A DNA stretch of 64,000 bases, taken from the NCBI RefSeq assembly GCF_904848625.1, contig NZ_CAJHCP010000007.1:248001-312000 (forward strand), written 5' to 3'. The notes beneath the pieces are model-generated. The model did not search any database. It was not told where the DNA came from and saw nothing but the letters and a program-made list of their open reading frames with translations. A program made the translations under genes and the position numbers. Every line of letters starts with the position of its first letter. Position 1 is the first letter of the stretch. Positions 17,060 through 25,965 of this stretch are shown piece by piece. This DNA comes from Paraburkholderia metrosideri (lineage in GTDB: Bacteria > Pseudomonadota > Gammaproteobacteria > Burkholderiales > Burkholderiaceae).

Positions 17060-19996
17060 ATGAAGCTCGAACACCCGGATCGTCTGATGAACCGCACTCC
17101 TCTCTCGCTCGCCGCGCTCGAAGTGCACGACGCCTTCGCCGAACGGCACATCGGCCCGGATTCGGCCGACCAGCAAGCGATGCTCGAAGCCCTCGGCTTC
17201 GCGTCGCGCGCCGCACTGATCGACGCCGTGATTCCGAAGACGATCCGCCGCACCGAAACGCTGCCGCTCGGTCCCTTCGCGCAACCCAAAAGCGAAGCCG
17301 AAGCGCTCGCCGCGCTGCGCGAACTCGCGGACAAGAACCAGGTGTTCCGCTCGTACATCGGGCAGGGCTATTACAACGCGCACACCCCGACGGTGATCCT
17401 GCGTAACGTGCTGGAAAATCCGGCGTGGTACACCGCGTACACGCCGTATCAGCCGGAAATCTCGCAAGGCCGTCTGGAGGCGCTGCTGAATTTCCAGCAG
17501 ATGATCGTCGACCTGACGGGTCTCGCCATCTCCAACGCGTCGCTGCTCGACGAGGCGACGGCTGCCGCTGAAGCCATGACGCTGCTGCAACGCGTCGGCA
17601 AGTCGAAATCGAACGTGTTCTTTATCGCCGACGACGTGCTGCCGCAAACCATCGAAGTGGTGAAGACGCGCGCAACGCCGGTCGGCATCGAAGTGAAAGT
17701 CGGTCCCGCAGCGCAAGCCGCGAACGCGAATGCGTTCGGCGTGCTGCTGCAATATCCCGGCGTGAACGGCGACGTGCGCGACTACCGCGCGCTGACCGAA
17801 GCGATCCACGCAACAGGCGGGCACGTGGTCGCCGCCGCCGATCTGCTCGCGTTGACCGTGCTCACGCCGCCGGGCGAATGGGGCGCGGACGTGGCCGTCG
17901 GCAATACGCAGCGCTTTGGCGTGCCGGTCGGTTTCGGCGGCCCGCATGCGGCTTACCTCGCCGTGCGCGACGAATTCAAGCGTCAGATGCCGGGCCGTCT
18001 GGTCGGCGTCACAGTCGATGCGCAAGGCAACCCCGCGCTACGTCTCGCGCTGCAAACGCGTGAACAACATATCCGTCGCGAGAAGGCGACCTCGAACGTG
18101 TGTACCGCGCAGGCGCTGCTCGCGATCATGGCCAGCATGTACGCGGTCTATCACGGCCCGCACGGCCTGAAGACCATCGCACTGCGCGTGAACCGCATTG
18201 CCGCGTTGCTCGCCGAAGGCGCGAAGCAACTCGGCTACACGCTCGTCAACGAAACCTTCTTCGACACGCTCACATTCGACACCGGCGCACGCACGCAGGC
18301 GCTGCTCGACGCAGCGACCGCGAAGCGCATCAACCTGCGCCGCGTGAGCGCGACGCAAGTCGGCCTGTCGATCGACGAAACCACGACGCGACGCGATCTG
18401 GCCGATCTGCTCGCCGTGTTCGCGCAAGCGGCTTTTTCGAACGACGTGCCGCAAGTCGACGCACTCGACGCAAAGCTCGCGGCTTCGAATACCGCTTCAG
18501 TGCCGGCCGCGCTCGAACGTACCAGCGCGTACCTCACGCATCACGTGTTCAACCGTCACCATTCCGAAACAGAAATGTTGCGCTATCTGCGCAGCCTGTC
18601 GGACAAGGACCTCGCGCTCGACCGTTCGATGATCCCGCTCGGCTCGTGCACGATGAAGCTGAACGCGACATCGGAAATGCTGCCGGTCACGTGGCCCGAA
18701 TTCGGTCAGATCCATCCGTTCGCGCCGGCTGAGCAAACCGTCGGCTACCGCGAAATGATCGATCAGCTCGAAGAAATGCTGGTCGCGGCAACCGGCTACG
18801 CCGCCGTGTCGCTGCAACCGAATGCCGGCTCGCAAGGCGAGTACGCGGGTTTGTTGATCATTCACGCATATCACGCGTCGCGCGGCGAAGGTCATCGCAA
18901 TGTCTGCCTGATTCCCGCTTCGGCGCACGGCACCAACCCGGCGTCCGCGCAAATGGCCGGCATGCAGGTCGTGGTCGTTGCGTGCGACGCGCAAGGCAAC
19001 GTCGATATCGAAGACCTGAAGAAGAAGGCCGAACAGCACGCCGACAAGCTCGCGGCAATCATGATCACGTATCCGTCCACGCACGGCGTGTTCGAGGCGA
19101 ACGTGCGCGAAATCTGCGAGATCGTGCATGCGCACGGCGGCCAGGTTTACGTGGACGGCGCGAACATGAACGCAATGGTCGGTTTGTGCGCGCCGGGCCA
19201 GTTCGGCGGCGACGTCTCGCACCTGAATCTGCACAAGACGTTCTGCATTCCGCACGGCGGCGGCGGACCGGGCGTCGGTCCGGTCGCGGTCGGCGCGCAC
19301 CTCGCGCCATTCCTGCCGAACCAGATCTCGTCGGGTTATGAACGCGCGGCGAACGGTATCGGCGCAGTATCGGGCGCGCCGTACGGCTCCGCGTCGATCC
19401 TGCCGATCTCGTGGATGTACATCGCGATGATGGGCGCGAAGAACCTGACCGCCGCCACCGAAACCGCGATCCTCAACGCGAACTACGTCGCGAACAAACT
19501 CGCGCCGCATTACCCGGTGTTGTACTCGGGCCCCGGCGGTCTGGTCGCGCACGAGTGCATTCTCGATCTGCGTCCGATCAAGGAAACCAGCGGCATCACC
19601 GTCGACGACGTCGCCAAGCGCCTCGCCGACTACGGCTTCCACGCGCCGACCATGAGCTTCCCGGTGCCGGGCACGCTGATGGTCGAACCGACCGAATCGG
19701 AATCGAAGGAAGAACTCGACCGTTTCATCGAAGCGATGATCGCGATCCGCGACGAAATCCGCGCGGTGGAAGAAGGCCGCCTGGACCGTGAGGACAATCC
19801 GCTGAAGCACGCACCGCACACGGCCGCGGTCGTGATCGCCGACGACTGGAAGCATGCGTATGCGCGCGAAACCGCCGCGTATCCGCTGAAAACGCTGATC
19901 GCGAAGAAGTACTGGCCGCCGGTCGGCCGCGCGGACAACGTGTACGGCGACCGCAATCTGTTCTGCTCCTGCGTGCCGATGTCCGACTACGAGTAA
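17060..19996 (+). CDS. gcvP: Glycine dehydrogenase (decarboxylating), P protein
   Basis: A 978-residue full-length P protein, one chain rather than the split P1/P2 form. It decarboxylates glycine and loads the aminomethyl group on GcvH. The pyridoxal phosphate lysine is Lys726 in HLNLHKTFCIPHGGGGPG. The family start FAERHIGPDSADQQAML lies near residue 30, and the C-terminus DNVYGDRNLFCSCVPMSDYE is typical. The ATG at 17060 (MKLEHPDRL), behind CCAGGAAC, is preferred over the earlier frame start, which lies within the upstream hairpin. Third gene of the operon. Confidence 0.96.
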   Translation: MKLEHPDRLMNRTPLSLAALEVHDAFAERHIGPDSADQQAMLEALGFASRAALIDAVIPKTIRRTETLPLGPFAQPKSEAEALAALRELADKNQVFRSYIGQGYYNAHTPTVILRNVLENPAWYTAYTPYQPEISQGRLEALLNFQQMIVDLTGLAISNASLLDEATAAAEAMTLLQRVGKSKSNVFFIADDVLPQTIEVVKTRATPVGIEVKVGPAAQAANANAFGVLLQYPGVNGDVRDYRALTEAIHATGGHVVAAADLLALTVLTPPGEWGADVAVGNTQRFGVPVGFGGPHAAYLAVRDEFKRQMPGRLVGVTVDAQGNPALRLALQTREQHIRREKATSNVCTAQALLAIMASMYAVYHGPHGLKTIALRVNRIAALLAEGAKQLGYTLVNETFFDTLTFDTGARTQALLDAATAKRINLRRVSATQVGLSIDETTTRRDLADLLAVFAQAAFSNDVPQVDALDAKLAASNTASVPAALERTSAYLTHHVFNRHHSETEMLRYLRSLSDKDLALDRSMIPLGSCTMKLNATSEMLPVTWPEFGQIHPFAPAEQTVGYREMIDQLEEMLVAATGYAAVSLQPNAGSQGEYAGLLIIHAYHASRGEGHRNVCLIPASAHGTNPASAQMAGMQVVVVACDAQGNVDIEDLKKKAEQHADKLAAIMITYPSTHGVFEANVREICEIVHAHGGQVYVDGANMNAMVGLCAPGQFGGDVSHLNLHKTFCIPHGGGGPGVGPVAVGAHLAPFLPNQISSGYERAANGIGAVSGAPYGSASILPISWMYIAMMGAKNLTAATETAILNANYVANKLAPHYPVLYSGPGGLVAHECILDLRPIKETSGITVDDVAKRLADYGFHAPTMSFPVPGTLMVEPTESESKEELDRFIEAMIAIRDEIRAVEEGRLDREDNPLKHAPHTAAVVIADDWKHAYARETAAYPLKTLIAKKYWPPVGRADNVYGDRNLFCSCVPMSDYE

Positions 19997-20134
19997 GCAC
20001 CACGCGCCGCCGCGCATCGTCCGCTGCCGTGAAAGCGGTAAAAAAGGACCATGCGCGGCGCCGCCTCGATCCTGTCGCTGACGACCGCAAACGGCTAACA
20101 TCACACACCGAATCAGCCAAACTAGGAGTTTCGC

Positions 20135-21265
20135 ATGGCGCGAAAGGTGCGATTGATGCAAAGCCGGGCCGACGCAACGCAAGCCCGAACGTGGCGGCCA
20201 ACCTGCACATTGCTGATGGCTGGCGCGGCGCTGCTGCTGCCGTTAACGCAAGCGCAAGCCGCAATGAATTTCTGCGCGGCGCCCGCGCTGCAAACCAGCG
20301 AGCGCACTAACGCCGATCCCGGCGTGAAATTACTGGTGAGTAACGTGCAGGCACATCTGAACGAGCAGCCGCATGCGCTCGCGAGGCTGCACACCGAAGG
20401 CACGCTGCCACATGAAGGCATTTACGATCAGAGCAACGAGGCGGAGCAGGATCTCGATCTGCTGCGCGACGCCGCGCTCGCGTGGCGTGCAACCAGCGAC
20501 GACCGGTATCTGAAGCTCGTCGACCGTTTGCTGTATGCGTGGGTCACGACGTATCAGCCGAGCTTCAATCCCATCGACGAAACGCGCTTTGAAGGGCTGA
20601 TTCTCGCGTACGACATGACCGCGAGCGCACTGCCGGTGAAAACGCGCAACGCTGCAATGGCGTTTCTGACGAAGCTGGCGAATGGCTACATCGCGCAGAT
20701 CGACGCGCAGCCGCGTCCACTGAAAGGCACGTTCCGCAACAACTGGCAGAGCCACCGTATCAAGCTGATCGCGATGGCCGCGTTCACGCTCGATAACCGC
20801 AAGATGATCAACGCGGCGCAGCGTCTGTTCGTCGAGCATATCGGCGACAACATCAATCCGGATGGTTCGACCATCGACTTCAGCGAACGCGACGCGCTGC
20901 ATTACGTCACCTACGATCTGCAACCGCTCGTCACGGCCGCGCTGGCGGCGCGCCGCCACAATCGCAACTGGCTGCAGGAGAAGGGACCGAACGGCGCCAC
21001 GCTACTCGCCGCGCTCAACTGGCTCGCGCCGTTCGCGACCGGCAAAGCGACGCATGAAGAATTCGTGCATTCGAGTGTTCCGTTCGATGCAAAACGTCGC
21101 GAAGCCGGCTTGCCCGGCTATTCGGGTCAATGGGATCCGAAGAACGCGACTGAACTGTTTCACCTGGCCGCGCGTCTCGATGGACGCTTTACGCCAATCG
21201 CGCTGCAACTCGCACCCACGCCGCCTGCCTGGCTCGCCGTGTGTTTGCCGTTGCCCGCGCGCTAA
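20135..21265 (+). CDS. Alginate lyase-family (alpha/alpha toroid) secreted protein
   Basis: A 376-residue protein with an N-terminal export signal (LLMAGAALLLPLTQAQA, cleavage near residue 43) and an all-helical body. The segments RFEGLILAYDMTASALP, FRNNWQSHRIKLIAMAAF and DFSERDALHYVTYDLQPL resemble the alginate lyase/heparinase-type toroid family. The NNW...H and YD-type residues fit the active-site region. It probably acts on a periplasmic or extracellular polysaccharide. It lies between gcvP and sdaA on the same strand, behind an AGGAG ribosome binding site. The link with glycine metabolism is unexplained. Confidence 0.72.
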   Translation: MARKVRLMQSRADATQARTWRPTCTLLMAGAALLLPLTQAQAAMNFCAAPALQTSERTNADPGVKLLVSNVQAHLNEQPHALARLHTEGTLPHEGIYDQSNEAEQDLDLLRDAALAWRATSDDRYLKLVDRLLYAWVTTYQPSFNPIDETRFEGLILAYDMTASALPVKTRNAAMAFLTKLANGYIAQIDAQPRPLKGTFRNNWQSHRIKLIAMAAFTLDNRKMINAAQRLFVEHIGDNINPDGSTIDFSERDALHYVTYDLQPLVTAALAARRHNRNWLQEKGPNGATLLAALNWLAPFATGKATHEEFVHSSVPFDAKRREAGLPGYSGQWDPKNATELFHLAARLDGRFTPIALQLAPTPPAWLAVCLPLPAR

Positions 21266-21294
21266 ACCAACTTTTTATCAGCAGGGAGCAGTCA

Positions 21295-22689
21295 ATGGCA
21301 GTTAGCGTGTTCGATCTCTTCAAAATCGGCATTGGGCCGTCCAGTTCGCATACGGTGGGACCGATGCGCGCGGCGCTGATGTTCGTGCAAGGGCTTGAGC
21401 GTGACGGGCTGCTGGCTGCGACTGCATCCGTGAAAGTGGATTTGTACGGATCGCTCGGCGCGACGGGCAAGGGCCACGGCACGGATCGCGGCGTGATGCT
21501 CGGCCTGCTGGGCGACGCACCCGACACCGTCGATCCCGACACCATCGCGCAACGGCTCGAAGCCGTGCGAGTGACGCGCAAGCTGGCGCTACTCGGCGCG
21601 CACGAGGTGCCGTTCGTGCAGAAGGAGCACATTTCGTTTTATCGACAGGCATTGCCCGAGCATCCGAACGGCCTGAAGCTGCGCGCGTTCGACGCGCAAG
21701 GCGAGACCTTGCGTGAGACGACGTACTTGTCGGTAGGCGGCGGTTTCGTGGTGACGGCCGGCGCGCCGAACACGAAGGTGCTGAGTGCTGCCGACCAACT
21801 CCCCTACCCGTTTCGCACCGGCAACGAGTTGCTCGCACTGTGTGAGTCGAGCGGGAAAAGCATCGCTCAGTTGATGTGGGAAAACGAGCGCGTCTGGAAT
21901 AGCGAAGAAGATACTCGTAGCGGTTTGCTGAAAATCTGGGACGTGATGCAGTCGTGCGTATCGCGCGGTTGCGGCATCAACAATCCGGCTGCCGATGGCA
22001 ATTTGCCTGGCCCGTTCCAGGTGAAGCGCCGCGCGCCGCAGTTGTATCGCGCGTTGTCGGGCAATCCGGAGTTGGCGCTGCGCGATCCGTTGTCGATGAT
22101 CGACTGGATCAATCTCTACGCGATCGCCGTCAACGAAGAAAACGCTGCGGGCGGTCGCGTCGTGACCGCGCCGACTAACGGCGCGGCCGGCATCATCCCG
22201 GCGGTGCTGCATTACTATTACTACACGCGCTTCATGCCCGGTTCGAACCAGCAGGGCGTGATTGATTTTCTGATGACAGCGGCAGCAATCGGCATTCTGT
22301 ACAAGCTGAACGCTTCGATTTCAGGCGCAGAGGTGGGATGCCAGGGTGAAGTGGGCGTCGCGTGTTCGATGGCGGCGGGTGCGCTGGCTGCGGTGATGGG
22401 CGGTACGCCGAGACAGGTCGAAAACGCTGCTGAAATCGGCATGGAACACAACCTCGGGCTGACCTGCGATCCGGTTGGCGGGATGGTGCAGATTCCGTGT
22501 ATCGAACGAAATGCAATGGCATCGGTGAAGGCGGTGAATGCGGCGCGTATGGCGTTGCGCGGCGACGGCAGCCACTATGTGTCGCTCGATTCGGTGATCA
22601 AGACCATGCGCGAAACCGGCGCGGATATGAAGACGAAGTACAAGGAAACGTCGCGCGGTGGGTTGGCGGTGAATATCGTGGAATGCTGA
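21295..22689 (+). CDS. sdaA: L-serine ammonia-lyase, single-chain [4Fe-4S] type
   Basis: A 464-residue L-serine dehydratase that converts serine to pyruvate and ammonia. The beta-domain start VFDLFKIGIGPSSSHTVGPM is diagnostic. Iron-sulphur cysteines lie in the alpha domain, in GCQGEVGVACSMAAG and LTCDPVGGMVQIPCIERNAM. The start is the ATG at 21295, 29 nt after the alginate-lyase-like stop, behind GGGAGC. It follows the glycine cleavage genes, so it can remove serine made from glycine by serine hydroxymethyltransferase. A terminator follows. Confidence 0.95.
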   Translation: MAVSVFDLFKIGIGPSSSHTVGPMRAALMFVQGLERDGLLAATASVKVDLYGSLGATGKGHGTDRGVMLGLLGDAPDTVDPDTIAQRLEAVRVTRKLALLGAHEVPFVQKEHISFYRQALPEHPNGLKLRAFDAQGETLRETTYLSVGGGFVVTAGAPNTKVLSAADQLPYPFRTGNELLALCESSGKSIAQLMWENERVWNSEEDTRSGLLKIWDVMQSCVSRGCGINNPAADGNLPGPFQVKRRAPQLYRALSGNPELALRDPLSMIDWINLYAIAVNEENAAGGRVVTAPTNGAAGIIPAVLHYYYYTRFMPGSNQQGVIDFLMTAAAIGILYKLNASISGAEVGCQGEVGVACSMAAGALAAVMGGTPRQVENAAEIGMEHNLGLTCDPVGGMVQIPCIERNAMASVKAVNAARMALRGDGSHYVSLDSVIKTMRETGADMKTKYKETSRGGLAVNIVEC

Positions 22690-22722
22690 GAATCGTATTT
22701 CACGCTGCGCTTGCTGGTGAAT

Positions 22723-22754
22723 AAAAAACGCGGACCTTGCAGGTCCGCGTTTTT
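22723..22754 (+). terminator. Intrinsic terminator after sdaA
   Basis: ACGCGGACCT and AGGTCCGCGT pair around TTGC, with an A-run before and a T5 run after. Confidence 0.92.
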
Positions 22755-22922
22755 ATTGGTGCGCCAGTTCATCACACTCAGCCGCGACATAGGTGCGCTG
22801 CGCCGTGACAGCACCTGCACCCTCAGCGTAAGCTGTCGAAGCGCCCATCGCCTGCGAGCCTCACCTATGGACGATGCGGCATCTCACATCGCTCTCACGC
22901 ACTGCCAGGAGGTTTCTTCGCA

Positions 22923-24641
22923 ATGTCGCTGCCGAATGCTCCCGTTTCTGATTCCAACGCCACCCAAACCACCGGCGCGCGTCTCGTTGTCGATGCCTTG
23001 CTCACGCATGGCGTCGAACGGGTTTTCTGTGTCCCCGGCGAAAGCTTTCTCGCCGTGCTCGATTCGCTGCACGACGAACCCGAACGCATCCAGACGATTG
23101 TCTGCCGGCATGAAGCCGCCGCCGCGAACATGGCGGAAGCGGTCGGCAAACTGACCGGCCGCCCAGGCGTCGCGATCGTCACGCGCGGACCGGGCGCGAC
23201 GCACGCATCGATCGGCGTGCACACCGCGTTTCAGGATTCCACGCCGATGATTTTGCTGATCGGCCAGTGCGCACGCGAACATCTGGACCGCGAGGCGTTT
23301 CAGGAAATCGACTATCGACGCATGTTCGGCCAGATGGCGAAGTGGGTCGCGCAGATCGACGATCCGAAGCGCATTCCCGAATATCTGAGCCATGCATTTC
23401 ACACGGCGACATCGGGACGACCTGGGCCCGTCGTGCTGTCGTTGCCGGAAGATGTATTGAGCGATGCATGCGATATCGTTGCCGGGGCGCCCGCTTATCA
23501 ACGGGTGGCCGCATCACCGTCCGGCGCGCAGATCGACAAGCTTCGTGACTTGCTCGAAAGCGCGCAGCGGCCGATGGTGATCGCAGGCGGCAGTGGCTGG
23601 ACGCCGGCCGCATGCGCGGATCTGCAGCGCTTTGTCGAAAACTGGCAGTTGCCCATTGGCCTCGCGTTCCGCTTCCAGGACACGCTCGACAACGAGCATC
23701 CGAACTACGCGGGCGATGTCGGTCTCGGCATCAATCCTGCGCTGGGAAAGCGCATCCACGATGCCGATCTGCTGCTCGTACTCGGCCCGCGCATGGGCGA
23801 AGCGACGACCAACGGCTACACGCTGCTCGATGTGCCGAAAACAAAGCAGACCCTAGTGCACGTGCATCAGGGCGCCGACGAGTTGGGGCGCGTCTACTCC
23901 GCCGATCTGCCGATCGTGTCCGGCATGCCCGAGATGGCGGCGTTGCTCGCGGCGCTGAAGCCTTCATCCGATAAACCCGCGTGGACCGGTGCTGCCGACG
24001 ACGCACATCGCGCCTATCTGGAATGGCGCAAGCCGCGCCCGATTCCCGGCGACGTGCAGATGGGCGAAGTGATCCAGCAATTGCGTGCGCATCTGCCTGA
24101 CGATGCGATTCTGACGAACGGTGCGGGCAACTACGCGACGTGGCTGCATCGGCATTTTTCGTATCGGCACTATCGCTCGCAACTCGCGCCGACGAGTGGT
24201 GCGATGGGATACGGCGTGCCCGCGGCGATTGCAGCCAAGTCGCTGTATCCGCAGCGCGCGGTCGTTGCGCTCGCCGGTGATGGCTGTTTCATGATGGCCG
24301 CGCAGGAACTCTCGACGGCGATGCAATACGACCTTCACGTGCTGTTTATCGTCGTGAACAACAGTCAGTTCGGGACCATCCGGATGCATCAGGAGCGGCA
24401 CTATCCGAACCGTGTCTATGGCACCCAAACCACGAATCCGGACTTCGCGGCGTTCGCCCGGTCTTTCGGCGCGCATGGCGAAACGGTCGAGCGAACCGAA
24501 GATTTTCTACCCGCATTGCAACGCGCGATGGATGCGAAACGCCCAGCGTTGATCGAGATACGGATGCCGCAGGACGCGAGTACGCCCGGCGCGACGCTTG
24601 AGCAGATTCGTGAGCAGGGCCGCAAGTTGCGCGGAGAGTAA
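22923..24641 (+). CDS. ThDP-dependent enzyme, acetolactate synthase-like
   Basis: A 572-residue three-domain ThDP enzyme. The N-terminal catalytic Glu64 is in CRHEAAAANMAEA, and the C-terminal ThDP/Mg motif is GDGCFMMAAQELSTAMQYDL ending in VNNSQFG. It resembles the acetolactate synthase large-subunit group, but no small regulatory subunit follows, so it is not obviously IlvB; a catabolic lyase or decarboxylase is equally possible. The start has AGGAGG 10 nt upstream. It is transcribed alone in the serine/glycine block and converges on the liv binding-protein gene. Confidence 0.8.
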   Translation: MSLPNAPVSDSNATQTTGARLVVDALLTHGVERVFCVPGESFLAVLDSLHDEPERIQTIVCRHEAAAANMAEAVGKLTGRPGVAIVTRGPGATHASIGVHTAFQDSTPMILLIGQCAREHLDREAFQEIDYRRMFGQMAKWVAQIDDPKRIPEYLSHAFHTATSGRPGPVVLSLPEDVLSDACDIVAGAPAYQRVAASPSGAQIDKLRDLLESAQRPMVIAGGSGWTPAACADLQRFVENWQLPIGLAFRFQDTLDNEHPNYAGDVGLGINPALGKRIHDADLLLVLGPRMGEATTNGYTLLDVPKTKQTLVHVHQGADELGRVYSADLPIVSGMPEMAALLAALKPSSDKPAWTGAADDAHRAYLEWRKPRPIPGDVQMGEVIQQLRAHLPDDAILTNGAGNYATWLHRHFSYRHYRSQLAPTSGAMGYGVPAAIAAKSLYPQRAVVALAGDGCFMMAAQELSTAMQYDLHVLFIVVNNSQFGTIRMHQERHYPNRVYGTQTTNPDFAAFARSFGAHGETVERTEDFLPALQRAMDAKRPALIEIRMPQDASTPGATLEQIREQGRKLRGE

Positions 24642-24660
24642 GCAAGCGCTGCCCCATGAA

Positions 24661-24684
24661 AAAACCCCGCCGAAGCGGGGTTTT
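24661..24684. terminator. Bidirectional terminator between converging genes
   Basis: AAAACCCCGC and GCGGGGTTTT form a compact hairpin around CGAA, serving the ThDP gene (plus) and the binding-protein gene (minus). Confidence 0.9.
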
Positions 24685-24729
24685 GTATTCAACCCATGCA
24701 GCGATAGCAACGATAGCAACGAGAACGGC

Positions 24730-25878
24730 TTACTTGCCGCCCACGCTCTGCAGCGTCGTCCACTTACCGTCGACGACCTTATACAGCGTGATACCGCCGT
24801 TCTTCAGATCACCGCGCGCGTCATACGCGAGGTTCGACGACGTCACAGCCGGCATCGACGTCTTCGCCAGCACCGGCAGATACTTCGCCGGATCGGTCGA
24901 GTTCGCGGTCTTCATTGCGGTGAACATCGCCATTGCGCCGTCGTACGCGTACGGCGAGTACGTTTGCACGTCCTCGTTGAAACGCTTCTTGTACTTCGCG
25001 ACGTATTCCTTGCCGCCCGGCATTTCTTCCAGCGGCAAGCCAGCCAGCGATGCCACCGTGCCATTCGCCGCGTCGCCCGCGAGCTTGATGAAGGTCGGCG
25101 TGTGAACCATTTCGCCGCCCATCAACGGAGCCTTGATGCCCAGTTGCTTCATCTGCTTGGCCATCGGCGCCGCTTGCGAATCCGCGCCGCCGTAATAGAT
25201 CAGATCCGGGTTGTTCGACTTCAGCTTCGTCAGGATCGACTTGAAGTCGACAGCCTTGTCGTTCGTGTATTCACGATCGACGATCGTGCCGCCCGCTGCC
25301 TTCGCTGCTTTTTCGAACTGATCCGCCAGACCCTGGCCGTAAGCCGTGCGGTCGTCGACGATCACGATCTTCTTCATGCCCAGCGTCTTCACCGCGAACG
25401 TGCCGGCGACCGAACCTTGCTGCGTGTCGGACGTCATCATCCGGAACGTGGTCTTGAAGCCTTGCTGCGTGTATTCCGGCGCGGTTGCCATCGCGATCTG
25501 CGGAATGCCCGCGTTCGCGTAGATGCGCGAAGCCGGGATCGTGGTGCCCGAGTTGAAGTGGCCGAGCATGCCCTTGATGCCGTCGTCCACCAGCTTCTGC
25601 GCGACGGTCGTGCCGGTGCGCGGGTCAGCCTGGTCGTCGGCTGCATCCAGCACGAAGTGAACCTTCTTGCCGCCGATCACCGGATTGGTCGCGTTCATGT
25701 CTTCCACAGCCAGCGTGATGCCGTTCTGGAAGTCTTTGCCGTAGTGAGCCTGCGCGCCCGTCATCGGACCGGCGAAACCCACCTTCACGTCTTCGGTCGA
25801 TTGAGCGTGTGCCGTCCCCGCAACCGACATCGCAGCAACCAGCGCCGCGCCTGCCAGCTTTGTCATCTTGTGTTGCAT
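24730..25878 (-). CDS. Branched-chain amino-acid type ABC transporter binding protein
   Basis: A 382-residue periplasmic binding protein of the Leu/Ile/Val type. It has a Sec signal (AALVAAMSVAGTAHAQ), then KVGFAGPMTGAQAHYGKDF, the canonical family opening. The fold's later elements (GHFNSGTTIPASRIYANAGI, YDGAMAMFTAM) are present. It lies 87 nt downstream of putA on the same strand and lacks permease or ATPase genes nearby, so it must use components encoded elsewhere. Position suggests co-transcription with putA; the ligand is not readable. Confidence 0.9.
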   Translation of the reverse strand: MQHKMTKLAGAALVAAMSVAGTAHAQSTEDVKVGFAGPMTGAQAHYGKDFQNGITLAVEDMNATNPVIGGKKVHFVLDAADDQADPRTGTTVAQKLVDDGIKGMLGHFNSGTTIPASRIYANAGIPQIAMATAPEYTQQGFKTTFRMMTSDTQQGSVAGTFAVKTLGMKKIVIVDDRTAYGQGLADQFEKAAKAAGGTIVDREYTNDKAVDFKSILTKLKSNNPDLIYYGGADSQAAPMAKQMKQLGIKAPLMGGEMVHTPTFIKLAGDAANGTVASLAGLPLEEMPGGKEYVAKYKKRFNEDVQTYSPYAYDGAMAMFTAMKTANSTDPAKYLPVLAKTSMPAVTSSNLAYDARGDLKNGGITLYKVVDGKWTTLQSVGGK

Positions 25879-25965
25879 AGCTTCTCCTTGGTACCAGGTG
25901 AGTGTGGAGCGGTATCGGGGTCGCCGTACCGCTTCCGTTTTAATTGAGTGATCAGAGAGGTTCGC

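Noticed and set aside
18497..20182. A 561-codon minus-strand frame opposite gcvP
   Set aside because: Arg-rich low-complexity product with no family features; it is the antisense shadow of gcvP.
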